Made by a program: the position numbers and the translations under genes
Notes under the pieces: model-generated
Seen by the model: only the letters and a program-made list of their open reading frames with translations
The model's database searches: none
Told to the model about the DNA's origin: nothing
NCBI RefSeq assembly: GCF_018403225.1
Contig: NZ_BOSG01000001.1
Location: 62,001 to 126,000, forward strand
From: Paenibacillus sp. J23TS9
GTDB taxonomy: Bacteria; Bacillota; Bacilli; Paenibacillales; Paenibacillaceae
Direction of reading: 5' to 3'
DNA length: 64,000 nt
In this document: positions 37,563 to 46,536 of the stretch, piece by piece
Position numbering within the stretch: position 1 is the first letter of the stretch
How the letters are laid out: the number at the start of each line of letters is the position of its first letter

Positions 37563-38567
37563 ATGGTATATACACCTAGCGAAGCACGGTATGAAGAGAT
37601 GGTTTATAACCGCTGCGGCCGGTCGGGACTCAAGCTTCCGGCCATATCTCTTGGCCTTTGGCATAATTTCGGCGGAGTGGATACGTTTGAGAATGCCCGC
37701 AATATGGTCACGCGAGCGTTTGATCTGGGCATTACCCATTTTGATTTGGCGAATAATTATGGCCCGCCTCCCGGCTCCGCCGAGGAAACCTTCGGAAGAA
37801 TTCTCAAGCAGGACTTGAAGGGCTATCGGGATGAGCTGATCATCTCCTCCAAAGCCGGATATTATATGTGGCCGGGACCTTATGGCGAGTGGGGCTCCCG
37901 TAAAAATCTGATTTCCAGCCTTGATCAAAGCCTGAAACGGTTGGATCTGGATTATGTTGATATTTTCTATTCCCATCGATTCGATCCGAACACGCCGCTT
38001 GAGGAAACCATGATGGCACTGGATCATATCGTGCGTTCCGGCAAGGCGTTATATGTCGGCATTTCTAACTATACGGCCGAGAAGACGGCGGAAGCCATAT
38101 CGATACTAAAATCTTTAGGGACCCCGCTGCTTATTCACCAGCCTAGCTACTCGATGCTCAACCGCTGGATTGAGAACGGCCTGCAGGACGTGCTTGATGA
38201 GAACGGTGTGGGCAGCATTGCTTTCACACCTCTTCAACAAGGACTGCTCACCAATAAATATTTGAATGGCGTTCCGGAGGATTCCCGGGCTGCGAGTTCA
38301 TCCGTATTTTTAAACGTCAATGATATTACACCTGAGGTTCAACGTAAAATACGCGCATTGAACCAGCTTGCGGCGGCCCGCGGTCAAAGTCTGGCGCAGC
38401 TTGCACTGGCTTGGGCGCTTCGCGGAGGCAAAGTCACTTCTGCCTTGATTGGCGCCAGCCGTGTCAGCCAGATTGAAGATAACGTCGCCGCCCTGAAAAA
38501 TCTCGAGTTTAGCAGCGAAGAGCTGGACCGTATCGAGGCGATTTTGAAAACGGAAAGCGAGTCATAA
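37563..38567 (+). CDS. Aldo/keto reductase, YghZ-like
   Basis: A 334-residue NADPH-dependent (alpha/beta)8-barrel reductase close to the YghZ/L-glyceraldehyde-3-phosphate reductase branch. The catalytic Asp and Tyr are in HFDLANNYGPPPGSAEETFG, the lysine in LIISSKAGYYMWPGPYG, and the histidine in VDIFYSHRFDPNTP. The C-terminal cofactor region ALIGASRVSQIEDNV is present. GAAAGGCGG precedes the ATG. It may detoxify methylglyoxal or reduce a sugar aldehyde; the true substrate cannot be told. A bidirectional terminator separates it from the convergent AraC gene. Confidence 0.9.
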   Translation: MVYTPSEARYEEMVYNRCGRSGLKLPAISLGLWHNFGGVDTFENARNMVTRAFDLGITHFDLANNYGPPPGSAEETFGRILKQDLKGYRDELIISSKAGYYMWPGPYGEWGSRKNLISSLDQSLKRLDLDYVDIFYSHRFDPNTPLEETMMALDHIVRSGKALYVGISNYTAEKTAEAISILKSLGTPLLIHQPSYSMLNRWIENGLQDVLDENGVGSIAFTPLQQGLLTNKYLNGVPEDSRAASSSVFLNVNDITPEVQRKIRALNQLAAARGQSLAQLALAWALRGGKVTSALIGASRVSQIEDNVAALKNLEFSSEELDRIEAILKTESES

Positions 38568-38585
38568 ATATCCTGCTCATGACCC

Positions 38586-38623
38586 AGCCCGCATGCTCCT
38601 GATGGAGTATGCGGGCTTATTTT
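38586..38623. terminator. Bidirectional terminator between aldo/keto reductase and AraC genes
   Basis: GCCCGCATGCTCC pairs with GGAGTATGCGGGC around a TGAT loop; TTATTTTG follows on the plus strand. Confidence 0.75.
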
Positions 38624-38645
38624 GTGAATGGAATGAAATTGCGGG

Positions 38646-39527
38646 TTAATAGAGACAGTCATGCAGGGAGGAGGGGGAGGTTGCGACGAGTGTACGATAA
38701 TGGCTCGGAGCATGGCCGCACAGCCGCTTAAACTGACGCGAAAAGTATAAGGCATCGGTGAGCCCGACTGAGGCTGCGACCTGTTCAATCGAGAGCTCCG
38801 GCCTTTCTCTGAGCAGTTGGCGCGACTTGTCGATCCGGAGCTTTAGGAGATACGTAACAGGAGACATGCCGGTCTCTTTTTTGAATATCCGGGATAGGTA
38901 CGCGCGGTTGTAGCCGAGGCTTTCACACATTTGTTCAATCGATACGGGATGCGCATATTGAGCGGACATATAGTGGATCATTTGCTTAACGGTCCTCTGC
39001 ACCTGAGATTCGGTTCCTGTCAGACGGATTTCGCTGGTCAGAATCTCCCTGGCTTCGGAAAAAATAAGATAGAGATAACCAAGTGCAGCCATGTCAGCAC
39101 TTTCCTTTTTACTGTAAAAGACATCGGCTATCCGTTTGATTGATGAGGGGATAAGGCTGCCGCTGCTTGTGAAAAGAACGGATTGCCCGCCGGAGAAGCC
39201 GGCTGAGTCTGCAAGCGCCTGGGCCTCGCTCCCGGAAAAAGCAGTCCAGCGGTAGCGCCAGGGATCATTTGCATCCGAAGCGTAGCTGACAAGCCGGCCT
39301 GGATGAATGAGGAAACAGCTTCCTTCTCCCAGCTCATAGGTATGATGTTCAGAGCGAAACATCCCCCTACCGCTTTCCACGTAGTGAAGCAGATAGTAGT
39401 CATATATTTTTGGTCCGACGATATGCAGCGGCTTGGTCTGGCTTTCGCCGGCAAACAGCACATGCAGAGGGCTTTTATCATGATAAACCGGATTGGATGC
39501 CACGCTGTAGCTTTCCTGAACTGCCAT
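38646..39527 (-). CDS. AraC-family regulator, probable regulator of the gal operon
   Basis: A 293-residue soluble regulator with an N-terminal cupin sensor (HYVESGRGMFRSEHHTYELG, about residues 15-120) and a C-terminal AraC double helix-turn-helix (MCESLGYNRAYLSRIFKKET and IEQVAASVGLTDALYFSRQF). It is divergent from galK, with 174 bases between the starts, so control of galactose genes is a fair inference. The gal promoter has a good -10 but no -35, which fits activator dependence. It could also respond to another sugar, such as an alpha- or beta-galactoside. AAAGGAGTC is near its ATG on the minus strand. Confidence 0.88.
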   Translation of the reverse strand: MAVQESYSVASNPVYHDKSPLHVLFAGESQTKPLHIVGPKIYDYYLLHYVESGRGMFRSEHHTYELGEGSCFLIHPGRLVSYASDANDPWRYRWTAFSGSEAQALADSAGFSGGQSVLFTSSGSLIPSSIKRIADVFYSKKESADMAALGYLYLIFSEAREILTSEIRLTGTESQVQRTVKQMIHYMSAQYAHPVSIEQMCESLGYNRAYLSRIFKKETGMSPVTYLLKLRIDKSRQLLRERPELSIEQVAASVGLTDALYFSRQFKRLCGHAPSHYRTLVATSPSSLHDCLY

Positions 39528-39653
39528 AAAAAAGACTCCTTTTTTATTAAGGTGGGTAATGATAGATGAAGGATATTGCTATTATAATCTTTGAGGTCAC
39601 ATATATCCATATAGAACAAACATAATTGCATTACGAAAGGCAGCGCTTTTTTC

Positions 39654-39659
39654 TATAAT
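39654..39659 (+). promoter_or_regulatory. -10 element of the gal operon
   Basis: A perfect TATAAT, 43 bases before galK. The -35 position (TTACGA at 17 bases) is poor, and a TTGCAT lies 22 bases away. Confidence 0.5.
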
Positions 39660-39701
39660 AAAGTCAGGAAGTAACCATAAGGAAAGGATGGTGCATCACA
39701 A

Positions 39702-40880
39702 ATGAAAACAGAATTACTTAAAAAGCAGTTTATCGAAAAGTACGGAGACAGCAAGCATGACGTGGAGGTATTTTTTGCTCCGGGCCGTGTGAATTTGATC
39801 GGGGAGCATATCGATTATAACGGAGGTTATGTCCTTCCCGCAGCCCTTGAATTCGGAACGACATTGCTGGCGCGCCGGCGTGATGATGAAAAGATCCACC
39901 TCGCAACAACCAATTTTCCATATGAAAAGGAATTCAGCCTGAAGGAGCTGGGCAAGGAAAAAACCGGTGAATGGGTAGATTATGCGGTTGGCGTGATGGT
40001 AGAAAATAAAAAATCCGGCTGTCCGGTCACGACAGGCTATGACCTGCTCTATCATGGAGAGATCCCCAATGGCGCAGGCCTATCTTCCTCAGCTTCCATT
40101 GAAGTGGTGACGGCATTTGCACTGCAAACGATGGAGGGCTGTGACACAGACACGGTAAAAATTTCGCTGCTTTCGCAGCGGGCAGAAAATCAATATGTTG
40201 GCGTGAACTGCGGCATTATGGATCAGTTTGCCGTAGCTAACGGCAAGCAGGATCATGCGATTTTGCTGATGTGCGATACGCTTGAATATACGCATGTACC
40301 ATTCCGTACGGGTGCTTATAAAATTGTTATCGGCAATACCAACAAACGCAGAGGCCTGGTGGATTCGGCTTACAATGAGCGCAGACAGCAGTGTGAAGCG
40401 GCCTTGGAGATTCTGAAGAAGGATATTCATGCACTCAAATATTTGGCACAGCTGAAACCGGATCAGTATGAAACACTGCAGGATCATATTCTGGATGAAA
40501 CGGTCAGACGGCGGGCGAAGCATGTCGTTGAGGAAAACCAACGGGTGCTCGATTCTGTGGAAGCTTTGAAAAATAATGATCTGGATCAATTCGGCAAGCT
40601 GATGAACGAATCGCATGAATCATTGCGTTATTTATACGAGGTGAGCTGTGAAGAGCTTGATGCCATGGTTGAAGAAGCGCAGCGCATTCCCGGAACACTT
40701 GGAGCCCGTATGACAGGAGCAGGCTTTGGGGGTTGCACAGTTTCTCTCGTGCATGAGGATTCGGTAGAGCAGTTCGTGCAGCAAGTAGGCCAAGCCTACC
40801 AGGAGCGTACAGGACTCAAGGCTGAATTCTATGTTTGTGGAACCGGCGACGGCGTAAAAGAGCTGAAGGAGGACAAATAA
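39702..40880 (+). CDS. galK: Galactokinase
   Basis: Phosphorylates galactose at C1, the first step of the Leloir pathway; 392 residues, normal for bacteria. The GHMP-kinase motifs are all visible: APGRVNLIGEHIDYNGGYV, the ATP loop GAGLSSSASIEV, and GARMTGAGFGGCTVSLV. The catalytic Asp region CGIMDQFAV is intact. GGAAAGGATGG precedes the ATG. galE starts 1 base after its stop region, so the genes are cotranscribed. Confidence 0.97.
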   Translation: MKTELLKKQFIEKYGDSKHDVEVFFAPGRVNLIGEHIDYNGGYVLPAALEFGTTLLARRRDDEKIHLATTNFPYEKEFSLKELGKEKTGEWVDYAVGVMVENKKSGCPVTTGYDLLYHGEIPNGAGLSSSASIEVVTAFALQTMEGCDTDTVKISLLSQRAENQYVGVNCGIMDQFAVANGKQDHAILLMCDTLEYTHVPFRTGAYKIVIGNTNKRRGLVDSAYNERRQQCEAALEILKKDIHALKYLAQLKPDQYETLQDHILDETVRRRAKHVVEENQRVLDSVEALKNNDLDQFGKLMNESHESLRYLYEVSCEELDAMVEEAQRIPGTLGARMTGAGFGGCTVSLVHEDSVEQFVQQVGQAYQERTGLKAEFYVCGTGDGVKELKEDK

Positions 40881-40881
40881 G

Positions 40882-41871
40882 ATGGCTATATTGGTGACAG
40901 GCGGAGCGGGATATATCGGCTCCCACACGGTAGCGGCTTTATTGGAACGCGGCGAAGAGGTTGTTGTACTCGATTATCTGCAAACGGGGCATCGGAATGC
41001 GCTGCTGGGCGGCAAGCTCTATGAAGGTGATCTGAGAGACAAGGAGCTGCTGGCGAAGCTTTTCAGCGAAAATAATATTGATGCTGTTATCCACTTTGCT
41101 GCCAATTCACTTGTCGGGGAGAGCATGCAGAAACCGGTGAAATATTACGACAACAACGTATACGGTACACTATGCCTGCTGGAAGCAATGGATGCTGCGA
41201 ATGTGCGTAACATCGTATTTTCCTCCACAGCGGCGACGTACGGCGAGCCGGAACGCGTACCGATTATGGAAAACGACCGCACACAGCCGACCAACGTATA
41301 TGGGGAAACCAAGCTCATGATGGAACGGATGATGTCCTGGTTTGATCAAGTACTTGGTATCAAATATGTGGCTCTGCGATATTTCAATGCGGCGGGTGCG
41401 CATGACGGCGGAAAAATTGGTGAGGATCACCGCCCGGAAAGCCATTTGATTCCGCTCGTGCTGCAAACGGCACTGAAGCAGCGGGAAAGTATTGCGGTGT
41501 TTGGCGACGATTATCCGACGGAGGACGGAACCTGCGTTCGTGACTACATTCATGTGAGCGATTTGGCCGACGCCCATCTCCGTGCCGTTGATTATCTGCG
41601 CAAAGGAGAAAGCAGCAATGTATTCAACCTCGGAATCGGCGAAGGGTTCTCGGTGAAGGATGTCATCGAAACGGCGAAGAAGGTGACGGGTTTAGATATT
41701 CCTGTGGTCATGCAAGCACGGCGTGCCGGTGATCCGGCAGTGCTGGTCGCATCTTCTCAAAAAGCCAGGGAAGTGCTCGGCTGGAACCCGTCCCGCGAAA
41801 AACTGGAAGACATCATTCAAAGCGCATGGAGCTGGCATCAGAGCCATCCGCAAGGCTACGGAGAAGAGTAA
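40882..41871 (+). CDS. galE: UDP-glucose 4-epimerase
   Basis: Interconverts UDP-galactose and UDP-glucose; extended SDR enzyme, 329 residues. The NAD-binding TGGAGYIGSH is at the N terminus, the Ser of the triad is in IVFSSTAATYGEP, and the Tyr-x-x-x-Lys is NVYGETKLMM. The substrate region YFNAAGAHDGGKIGE follows. It directly abuts galK (AAGGAGGACAAATAAG upstream of the ATG lies in the galK end) and is followed by galT after 12 bases. Confidence 0.96.
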   Translation: MAILVTGGAGYIGSHTVAALLERGEEVVVLDYLQTGHRNALLGGKLYEGDLRDKELLAKLFSENNIDAVIHFAANSLVGESMQKPVKYYDNNVYGTLCLLEAMDAANVRNIVFSSTAATYGEPERVPIMENDRTQPTNVYGETKLMMERMMSWFDQVLGIKYVALRYFNAAGAHDGGKIGEDHRPESHLIPLVLQTALKQRESIAVFGDDYPTEDGTCVRDYIHVSDLADAHLRAVDYLRKGESSNVFNLGIGEGFSVKDVIETAKKVTGLDIPVVMQARRAGDPAVLVASSQKAREVLGWNPSREKLEDIIQSAWSWHQSHPQGYGEE

Positions 41872-41883
41872 GGGGGAAGAGCA

Positions 41884-43476
41884 TTGAACGCATCTGAAGC
41901 AACCAGAACAACACCGCAGCATGAAGCCCTTAAAGCAATCGATCTGCTCGTAAGCTTCGCGCTGGAACGGAGACTAATCGAACCACTGGATGAAGATTAC
42001 AGCCGCAATCTCCTGCTCGAGCTGTTTGGTTTCAGCGAGCCCTTTATGGGAGATGAGGCATTGGAGCGTCTGGAAGGGCCGCAGCCCGCACTGGATGTAT
42101 TGATTGATTACGGTTTCGGTATCGGCCTCATTCCGGAGAACACGGACACGTACCGCGATCTGCTGGATGCCAAAATTATGGGCAATCTTATGGCACGGCC
42201 TTCCGAGGTGATCCGGGAGTTCGAAAGATTGGAAGCAGCTCAGGGCATCGAGGCAGCAACGGAACGCTTTTACCAGCTATCGATTGATTCCAACTACATC
42301 CGTATGGATCGGGTTAACAAAAACGTGTATTGGGAGCATGAATCGGAATACGGTACTATCGAAATGACGATTAATTTATCCAAGCCGGAAAAAAGTCCGA
42401 AGGAAATCGCCATGGCGAAGCTGCTGCCGCCACCGGTGTATCCTAAATGCCAGCTATGCCGCGAAAACGTCGGATATGCAGGACGGGTAAACCATCCCGC
42501 ACGGCAGAATCTTCGTGCAATTCCGCTTGCGCTGAACGGAGAACCGTGGTTATTTCAGTACTCGCCTTATGTGTATTATAACGAGCACTGCATTGTGTTC
42601 CATCATAATCATGTGCCGATGAAGCTCACCAAAGACAGTCTGAGGCGGCTCCTGGCATTTGTGAACCTGTATCCGCATTACTTTATCGGCTCGAACGCCG
42701 ATCTTCCGATCGTGGGCGGATCCATCCTGACCCATGACCATTTTCAAGGGGGGCGGCATACGTTCCCGATTCAAAATGCGCCGAAGGAAGCGGTATTCAC
42801 TCATTCGGACTACTCGGGTGTGTCGGTGAGTATCGTGAAATGGCCGATGTCCGTACTCCGTCTGACCGGACAAGACAGCGGCGTCCTGCTCGAGCTGGCG
42901 GATATGATTTATGAATCGTGGAAGCAGTACAGTGATCCGGAAGTTGATATCCTGGCATTCAGCGAAGAGAATGGGGAAAAGATACCACATAACACGGTAA
43001 CCCCGATCGTGCATCGAACACCGGATGGTAGCTATGAAATGGATCTGGTGCTCCGGAACAACCGTACCAGTGAGGAGTATCCCGCAGGTATTTTCCATCC
43101 GCATGAAGAGATGCATCATATTAAAAAGGAAAATATCGGCCTGATCGAAGTGATGGGACTCGCAATTTTGCCCGGAAGGCTGAAAGAGGAGCTGGATCTT
43201 ACTTCTGATATTCTTGCAGGTGACAGCGATCTGTACGATGCTATGATGGACCAGAAGGATCATGCCTTGAAGCTGCATCAGCCTTGGATTGAACAGCTCA
43301 TTGCAAAGTTTGGCACGGAACGCAGCAAGGAAGAAGCATGGAAGCTCGTCCAGTCCGAAGTTGGCAGCATTTTTGTTGAAATACTCGGTCATGCAGGTGT
43401 TTATAAGAGAACCCAGGCGGGCAAGGAAGCGTTCCACCGATTTGTTTCGCATATTGGATGTGTTCAGGCTCATTAA
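41884..43476 (+). CDS. galT: Galactose-1-phosphate uridylyltransferase, class II
   Basis: Exchanges UMP between UDP-glucose and galactose-1-phosphate; 530 residues, the length of the Firmicute class II GalT family rather than the ~350-residue E. coli type. The family signature SILTHDHFQGGRHTFPI with its histidines is present, as is CQLCRENVGYAGRVNHPARQ. The start is TTG 41884, with AGGGGGAAGAG upstream. It ends the galKET operon, and a probable terminator follows. Confidence 0.96.
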   Translation: MNASEATRTTPQHEALKAIDLLVSFALERRLIEPLDEDYSRNLLLELFGFSEPFMGDEALERLEGPQPALDVLIDYGFGIGLIPENTDTYRDLLDAKIMGNLMARPSEVIREFERLEAAQGIEAATERFYQLSIDSNYIRMDRVNKNVYWEHESEYGTIEMTINLSKPEKSPKEIAMAKLLPPPVYPKCQLCRENVGYAGRVNHPARQNLRAIPLALNGEPWLFQYSPYVYYNEHCIVFHHNHVPMKLTKDSLRRLLAFVNLYPHYFIGSNADLPIVGGSILTHDHFQGGRHTFPIQNAPKEAVFTHSDYSGVSVSIVKWPMSVLRLTGQDSGVLLELADMIYESWKQYSDPEVDILAFSEENGEKIPHNTVTPIVHRTPDGSYEMDLVLRNNRTSEEYPAGIFHPHEEMHHIKKENIGLIEVMGLAILPGRLKEELDLTSDILAGDSDLYDAMMDQKDHALKLHQPWIEQLIAKFGTERSKEEAWKLVQSEVGSIFVEILGHAGVYKRTQAGKEAFHRFVSHIGCVQAH

Positions 43477-43514
43477 TTTCCTTTTAATTGCATAGCTGTC
43501 AAGGCATTAATCAT

Positions 43515-43560
43515 ACAAACCGTTCATTTCCGTGTATTCGGATAAGGGCGGTTTGTTTCT
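43515..43560 (+). terminator. Probable terminator after galT
   Basis: ACAAACCG pairs with CGGTTTGT across a loop that itself folds (TTTCCG/CGGATAA), followed by TTCTTGT. Confidence 0.55.
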
Positions 43561-43624
43561 TGTCCGCACTGAGGGTTATAATAAATGGGTAGTATCTATT
43601 TATTTGACCTGGAGGCGATTTTAC

Positions 43625-44788
43625 GTGAATCCATTTGAATTCCATAATCCGACCAAGCTCATCTTTGGCAAAGGTAAGCTTGATACATTAAAGACAGAAG
43701 TACCGAAGTATGGCAAGAACGTTCTGCTCGTTTACGGTGGCGGCAGCATTAAGCGCAGCGGCCTGTACGATCATGTAAACGGCCTATTGAAGGAAATCGG
43801 CGCAGAGGTGACAGAACTCGGCGGCGTTGAACCCAATCCACGCTTGTCCACGGTACATAAGGGTGTAGACCTGTGTCGTGAGAAAAATATTGACCTTATT
43901 CTGGCGGTTGGCGGCGGCAGTGTCATCGACTGTGCGAAAGCCATTGCCGTGGGTGCCAAATATGACGGAGATATGTGGGACTTTGTAGAGCGCAAAGCAG
44001 CGGCCAAAGATGCACTTCCGCTGGGTACCGTCCTTACTATTGCGGCAACCGGCTCCGAGATGAATGCGGGTTCGGTCATTACCAACGAGAAGACGCAGGA
44101 GAAAATGGGCTGGGGCAGTCCCCATGCTTTCCCTGTGTTTTCAATTCTGGATCCGGTTAACACCTTCACGCTGCCTAAAGATCAAACGGTCTATGGCATG
44201 GTGGATATGATGTCCCACGTGCTGGAGCATTATTTCCATACCGAGCGGAACACCCCGGTACAAGACGGTTTCTGCGAAACGATCCTGCGCACGGTTATTG
44301 ACACTGCACCACGTCTGATCGATGATCTGGAAAATTACGAGGACCGTTCAACGATTATGTACTGCGGAACGATGGCCCTGAACGGTATCCTGAATATGGG
44401 TTATGCAGGGGACTGGGCGACCCATAATATCGAGCATGCCGTGTCGGCAGTTTATGATATTCCACATGGCGGCGGACTTGCGATACTGTTCCCGAACTGG
44501 ATGAAATATAACCTTCATACGAACCCTGAGCGCTTCACGCAGCTGGCGGTCAATGTATTCCATATCGATCCGTCCGGCAAAACTGATGAAGAGGTTGGAA
44601 AAGAAGGCATTCAGGCATTGAGCGACTTCTGGAGCTCGATTGGCGCACCTAGCCGCTTGGCGGACTATGACATCGATGATAGCCAAATTGATGTGATGGC
44701 AGAGAAAACCGTTCGCTTCGGGCCTTTCGGCAAATTCAGAACCTTGAATAAAGAAGACGTGGTAGAAATTTATAAAATGTCTCTGTAA
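43625..44788 (+). CDS. Iron-containing alcohol dehydrogenase, YugJ/butanol dehydrogenase type
   Basis: A 387-residue group III alcohol dehydrogenase, the same length as B. subtilis YugJ. The nucleotide-binding [15 protein letters not shown], the [16 protein letters not shown] segment and the metal histidines ([27 protein letters not shown]) are intact. It likely reduces short-chain aldehydes with NAD(P)H. The start is GTG 43625, with GGAGGCG nine bases upstream; an ATG at 43532 would add 31 unsupported residues and overlap the upstream terminator. A strong terminator follows. Confidence 0.93.
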   Translation: MNPFEFHNPTKLIFGKGKLDTLKTEVPKYGKNVLLVYGGGSIKRSGLYDHVNGLLKEIGAEVTELGGVEPNPRLSTVHKGVDLCREKNIDLILAVGGGSVIDCAKAIAVGAKYDGDMWDFVERKAAAKDALPLGTVLTIAATGSEMNAGSVITNEKTQEKMGWGSPHAFPVFSILDPVNTFTLPKDQTVYGMVDMMSHVLEHYFHTERNTPVQDGFCETILRTVIDTAPRLIDDLENYEDRSTIMYCGTMALNGILNMGYAGDWATHNIEHAVSAVYDIPHGGGLAILFPNWMKYNLHTNPERFTQLAVNVFHIDPSGKTDEEVGKEGIQALSDFWSSIGAPSRLADYDIDDSQIDVMAEKTVRFGPFGKFRTLNKEDVVEIYKMSL

Positions 44789-44812
44789 AATATACGATCA
44801 ACGATCAATAGA

Positions 44813-44852
44813 ACACGAAAAGGACTTCCCGACCGGGAGGTCCTTTTCGTGT
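44813..44852. terminator. Bidirectional terminator between alcohol dehydrogenase and anti-sigma gene
   Basis: ACACGAAAAGGACTTCCC pairs with GGGAGGTCCTTTTCGTGT around GACC (one mismatch), with internal A and T runs that serve both convergent genes. Confidence 0.85.
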
Positions 44853-44883
44853 ATGCCTATTTGTTCTTATTGCATATCTCATT

Positions 44884-45843
44884 CTATGGCTCCTTCACCA
44901 CAACAATCATGCTGTCAAAAAACTTGTCATCCACATATACCAGCAGTCTCCAAAGTCCGGATTCAGGCAGCTGCATGGAGCTTGGCAGGGTTTTATGCCA
45001 TTCACTTCCGCTGAGCCTGGTTTCCAGCAAGGTAAGGACATCCGTGGAACCCTGCTTGACTGCATTGACACGTATTTGTTTTGCCAGCTTTTCAACGTTA
45101 AACAAATGCCATAGAAACTTGTTTGGCTTGCCCGCTGTAAAGCCGCTGGATACATATCCCATTCTCATGTTTTTTCCGGTTATCACCGAATTTTCAAACT
45201 CAAAATCCGGTGCGATCTGCCAATCGGAATCGGGGATGTCAAAGACGACATCACCCTTCTTTTGCCCGTCAATCATGACATCGAATCTCCAGGTTCCGGC
45301 AAAAGGCAGCGCGAAATCGGAACCGAACCGAATTGAATCTTTATTGCTCATGGTTCGGTCAATGGCCGTTTCAGGCAGCTCAGTCACTGCCATTCCGGTG
45401 TTCCGTTCAGTAGCTGTGATTTGAATGGTTGATTGCTGAAGCTGCTCATAAGGGATATTTAGCAGCCAGTAACAGCTTGATGCATTGCCCGCCTGGTAGT
45501 CACCTCCGGGGATTGCTTCGATCAAGGGGGTGGAGTGCTGCATATACACCGAATGAGGCTCCCATGCTTTGGCTTCATCATTCTTGAGCCATAGTCCAGC
45601 CAAATCGGTAGAGCTGTCCGTGCCCAGTCTTCCTGTGACGGCCAAAATTAGTACAACCGTCATTACAACGGCCACGCCGATGATAGCGGTAGCTTTGAGC
45701 TGTTTGGCTGCACGGTACTGCTTTTGCATTCGAAGCCGCTGCTGGAGTACCTGCTGCTCCATTTGAGGTGTGAACATCGGTTTTTCAAAAGGAGGCGTTT
45801 TCAGCTGTTCGTACCACTGTGGTTTCGTCTCATTGTTCATCAT
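44884..45843 (-). CDS. Probable anti-sigma factor, single-pass membrane protein
   Basis: A 319-residue protein I do not recognise as a named family. Residues 1-48 are cytoplasmic and charged, 50-72 form one membrane helix (ATAIIGVAVVMTVVLILAVTG), and the remaining 245 residues would lie outside the cell. The extracellular part contains beta-rich segments such as GTWRFDVMIDGQKKGDVVFD and SGLWRLLVYVDDKFFDSMIV. The gene overlaps the end of the ECF sigma gene by 14 bases, the usual layout for a cognate anti-sigma factor. No zinc-binding HxxxCxxC motif is present in the cytoplasmic part. The anti-sigma call is inference from context and topology. Confidence 0.65.
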   Translation of the reverse strand: MMNNETKPQWYEQLKTPPFEKPMFTPQMEQQVLQQRLRMQKQYRAAKQLKATAIIGVAVVMTVVLILAVTGRLGTDSSTDLAGLWLKNDEAKAWEPHSVYMQHSTPLIEAIPGGDYQAGNASSCYWLLNIPYEQLQQSTIQITATERNTGMAVTELPETAIDRTMSNKDSIRFGSDFALPFAGTWRFDVMIDGQKKGDVVFDIPDSDWQIAPDFEFENSVITGKNMRMGYVSSGFTAGKPNKFLWHLFNVEKLAKQIRVNAVKQGSTDVLTLLETRLSGSEWHKTLPSSMQLPESGLWRLLVYVDDKFFDSMIVVVKEP

Positions 45844-46372
45844 GCAGGTCTCCTTTCATCGCTTTCTCCATCCGTTTTCTTGCACGATGTATCCGGGATT
45901 TGACCGTTCCTTGGGCAATGCCAAGCAGCTCTGCGATATCGGAATAACCCATTCCGTAATGGGCATCGAGAAGCAGCACCTCCCGGTATTTGGCAGGCAG
46001 CTGCAACATATGGTGCCAGATGGTTTGTGTTTGCAGCTGGTCCAAATATTCTGTCTCGGCTGAGCTGACCATACTGCGATGAAAAATTTGCTCCATCAGA
46101 ACTACTTTTCTCACGCTGTGGGATTTCAGCCAGTTCCGGCTCAAGTTGCGAGCCATGGCCAGCAGCCAGGTTTTGGGGGAGCTACGCCTCTCAAAACCCC
46201 TCCAGTGTTCGTAAGCTTTCAAAAAAACTTCCTGTGATATATCGTCAGCGGCTTCCCTGTTCCTCGTTAAGAAAAAGGCGAAGTTCCAGACATCCTGCGA
46301 ATAACAGCGCATGAGATCGCGCAGCGCGTCATACGGGTCATCGGCAATCATGAGATCAGCCAGGCCATCCAT
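45830..46372 (-). CDS. ECF-type RNA polymerase sigma factor
   Basis: A 180-residue sigma-70 family factor of the extracytoplasmic-function class. Region 2 is at about 40-90 (REAADDISQEVFLKAYEHW, then KTWLLAMARNLSRNWL), and region 4 at about 120-175 (LPAKYREVLLLDAHYGMGYS, then IAQGTVKSRIHRARKRM). The start is placed at minus-strand 46372, where GGGAGGG is 6 bases upstream; an earlier in-frame start at 46429 seems unlikely. It is translationally coupled to the probable anti-sigma gene. It is divergent from nfeD-floT, whose promoter has an ECF-type -35 and -10, so it may control them directly. Confidence 0.92.
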   Translation of the reverse strand: MDGLADLMIADDPYDALRDLMRCYSQDVWNFAFFLTRNREAADDISQEVFLKAYEHWRGFERRSSPKTWLLAMARNLSRNWLKSHSVRKVVLMEQIFHRSMVSSAETEYLDQLQTQTIWHHMLQLPAKYREVLLLDAHYGMGYSDIAELLGIAQGTVKSRIHRARKRMEKAMKGDLHDEQ

Positions 46373-46464
46373 GTTCATCCCTCCCGTAAAGTAGACAACT
46401 GACCTGCAATAAAGTTCCGTATTCTGCAAATATCTTTACAATATTTTATCAAGCAGGAAAGATT

Positions 46465-46493
46465 TGAAACAAGATCGAACCTTAATACGTATA
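46465..46493 (+). promoter_or_regulatory. ECF sigma (SigW-like) promoter of nfeD-floT
   Basis: TGAAAC (46465-46470) and CGTATA (46488-46493) with a 17-base spacer match the B. subtilis SigW consensus TGAAAC/CGTA. In B. subtilis the yuaF-floT operon is a SigW target. Confidence 0.7.
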
Positions 46494-46536
46494 TCTTTAT
46501 ATAGACAGTTTGGAACATATTTAGGAGGATGCTACC

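Noticed and set aside
42550..43473. A 307-codon open frame opposite galT
   Set aside because: It has no start signal or recognisable domain and lies inside the conserved galT sequence.
46391..46418. Minus-strand GGAAC-N17-GTCTAC as an autoregulatory ECF promoter of the sigma gene
   Set aside because: The implied transcript start would fall in or after the ribosome binding site at 46379-46385, leaving no usable leader.
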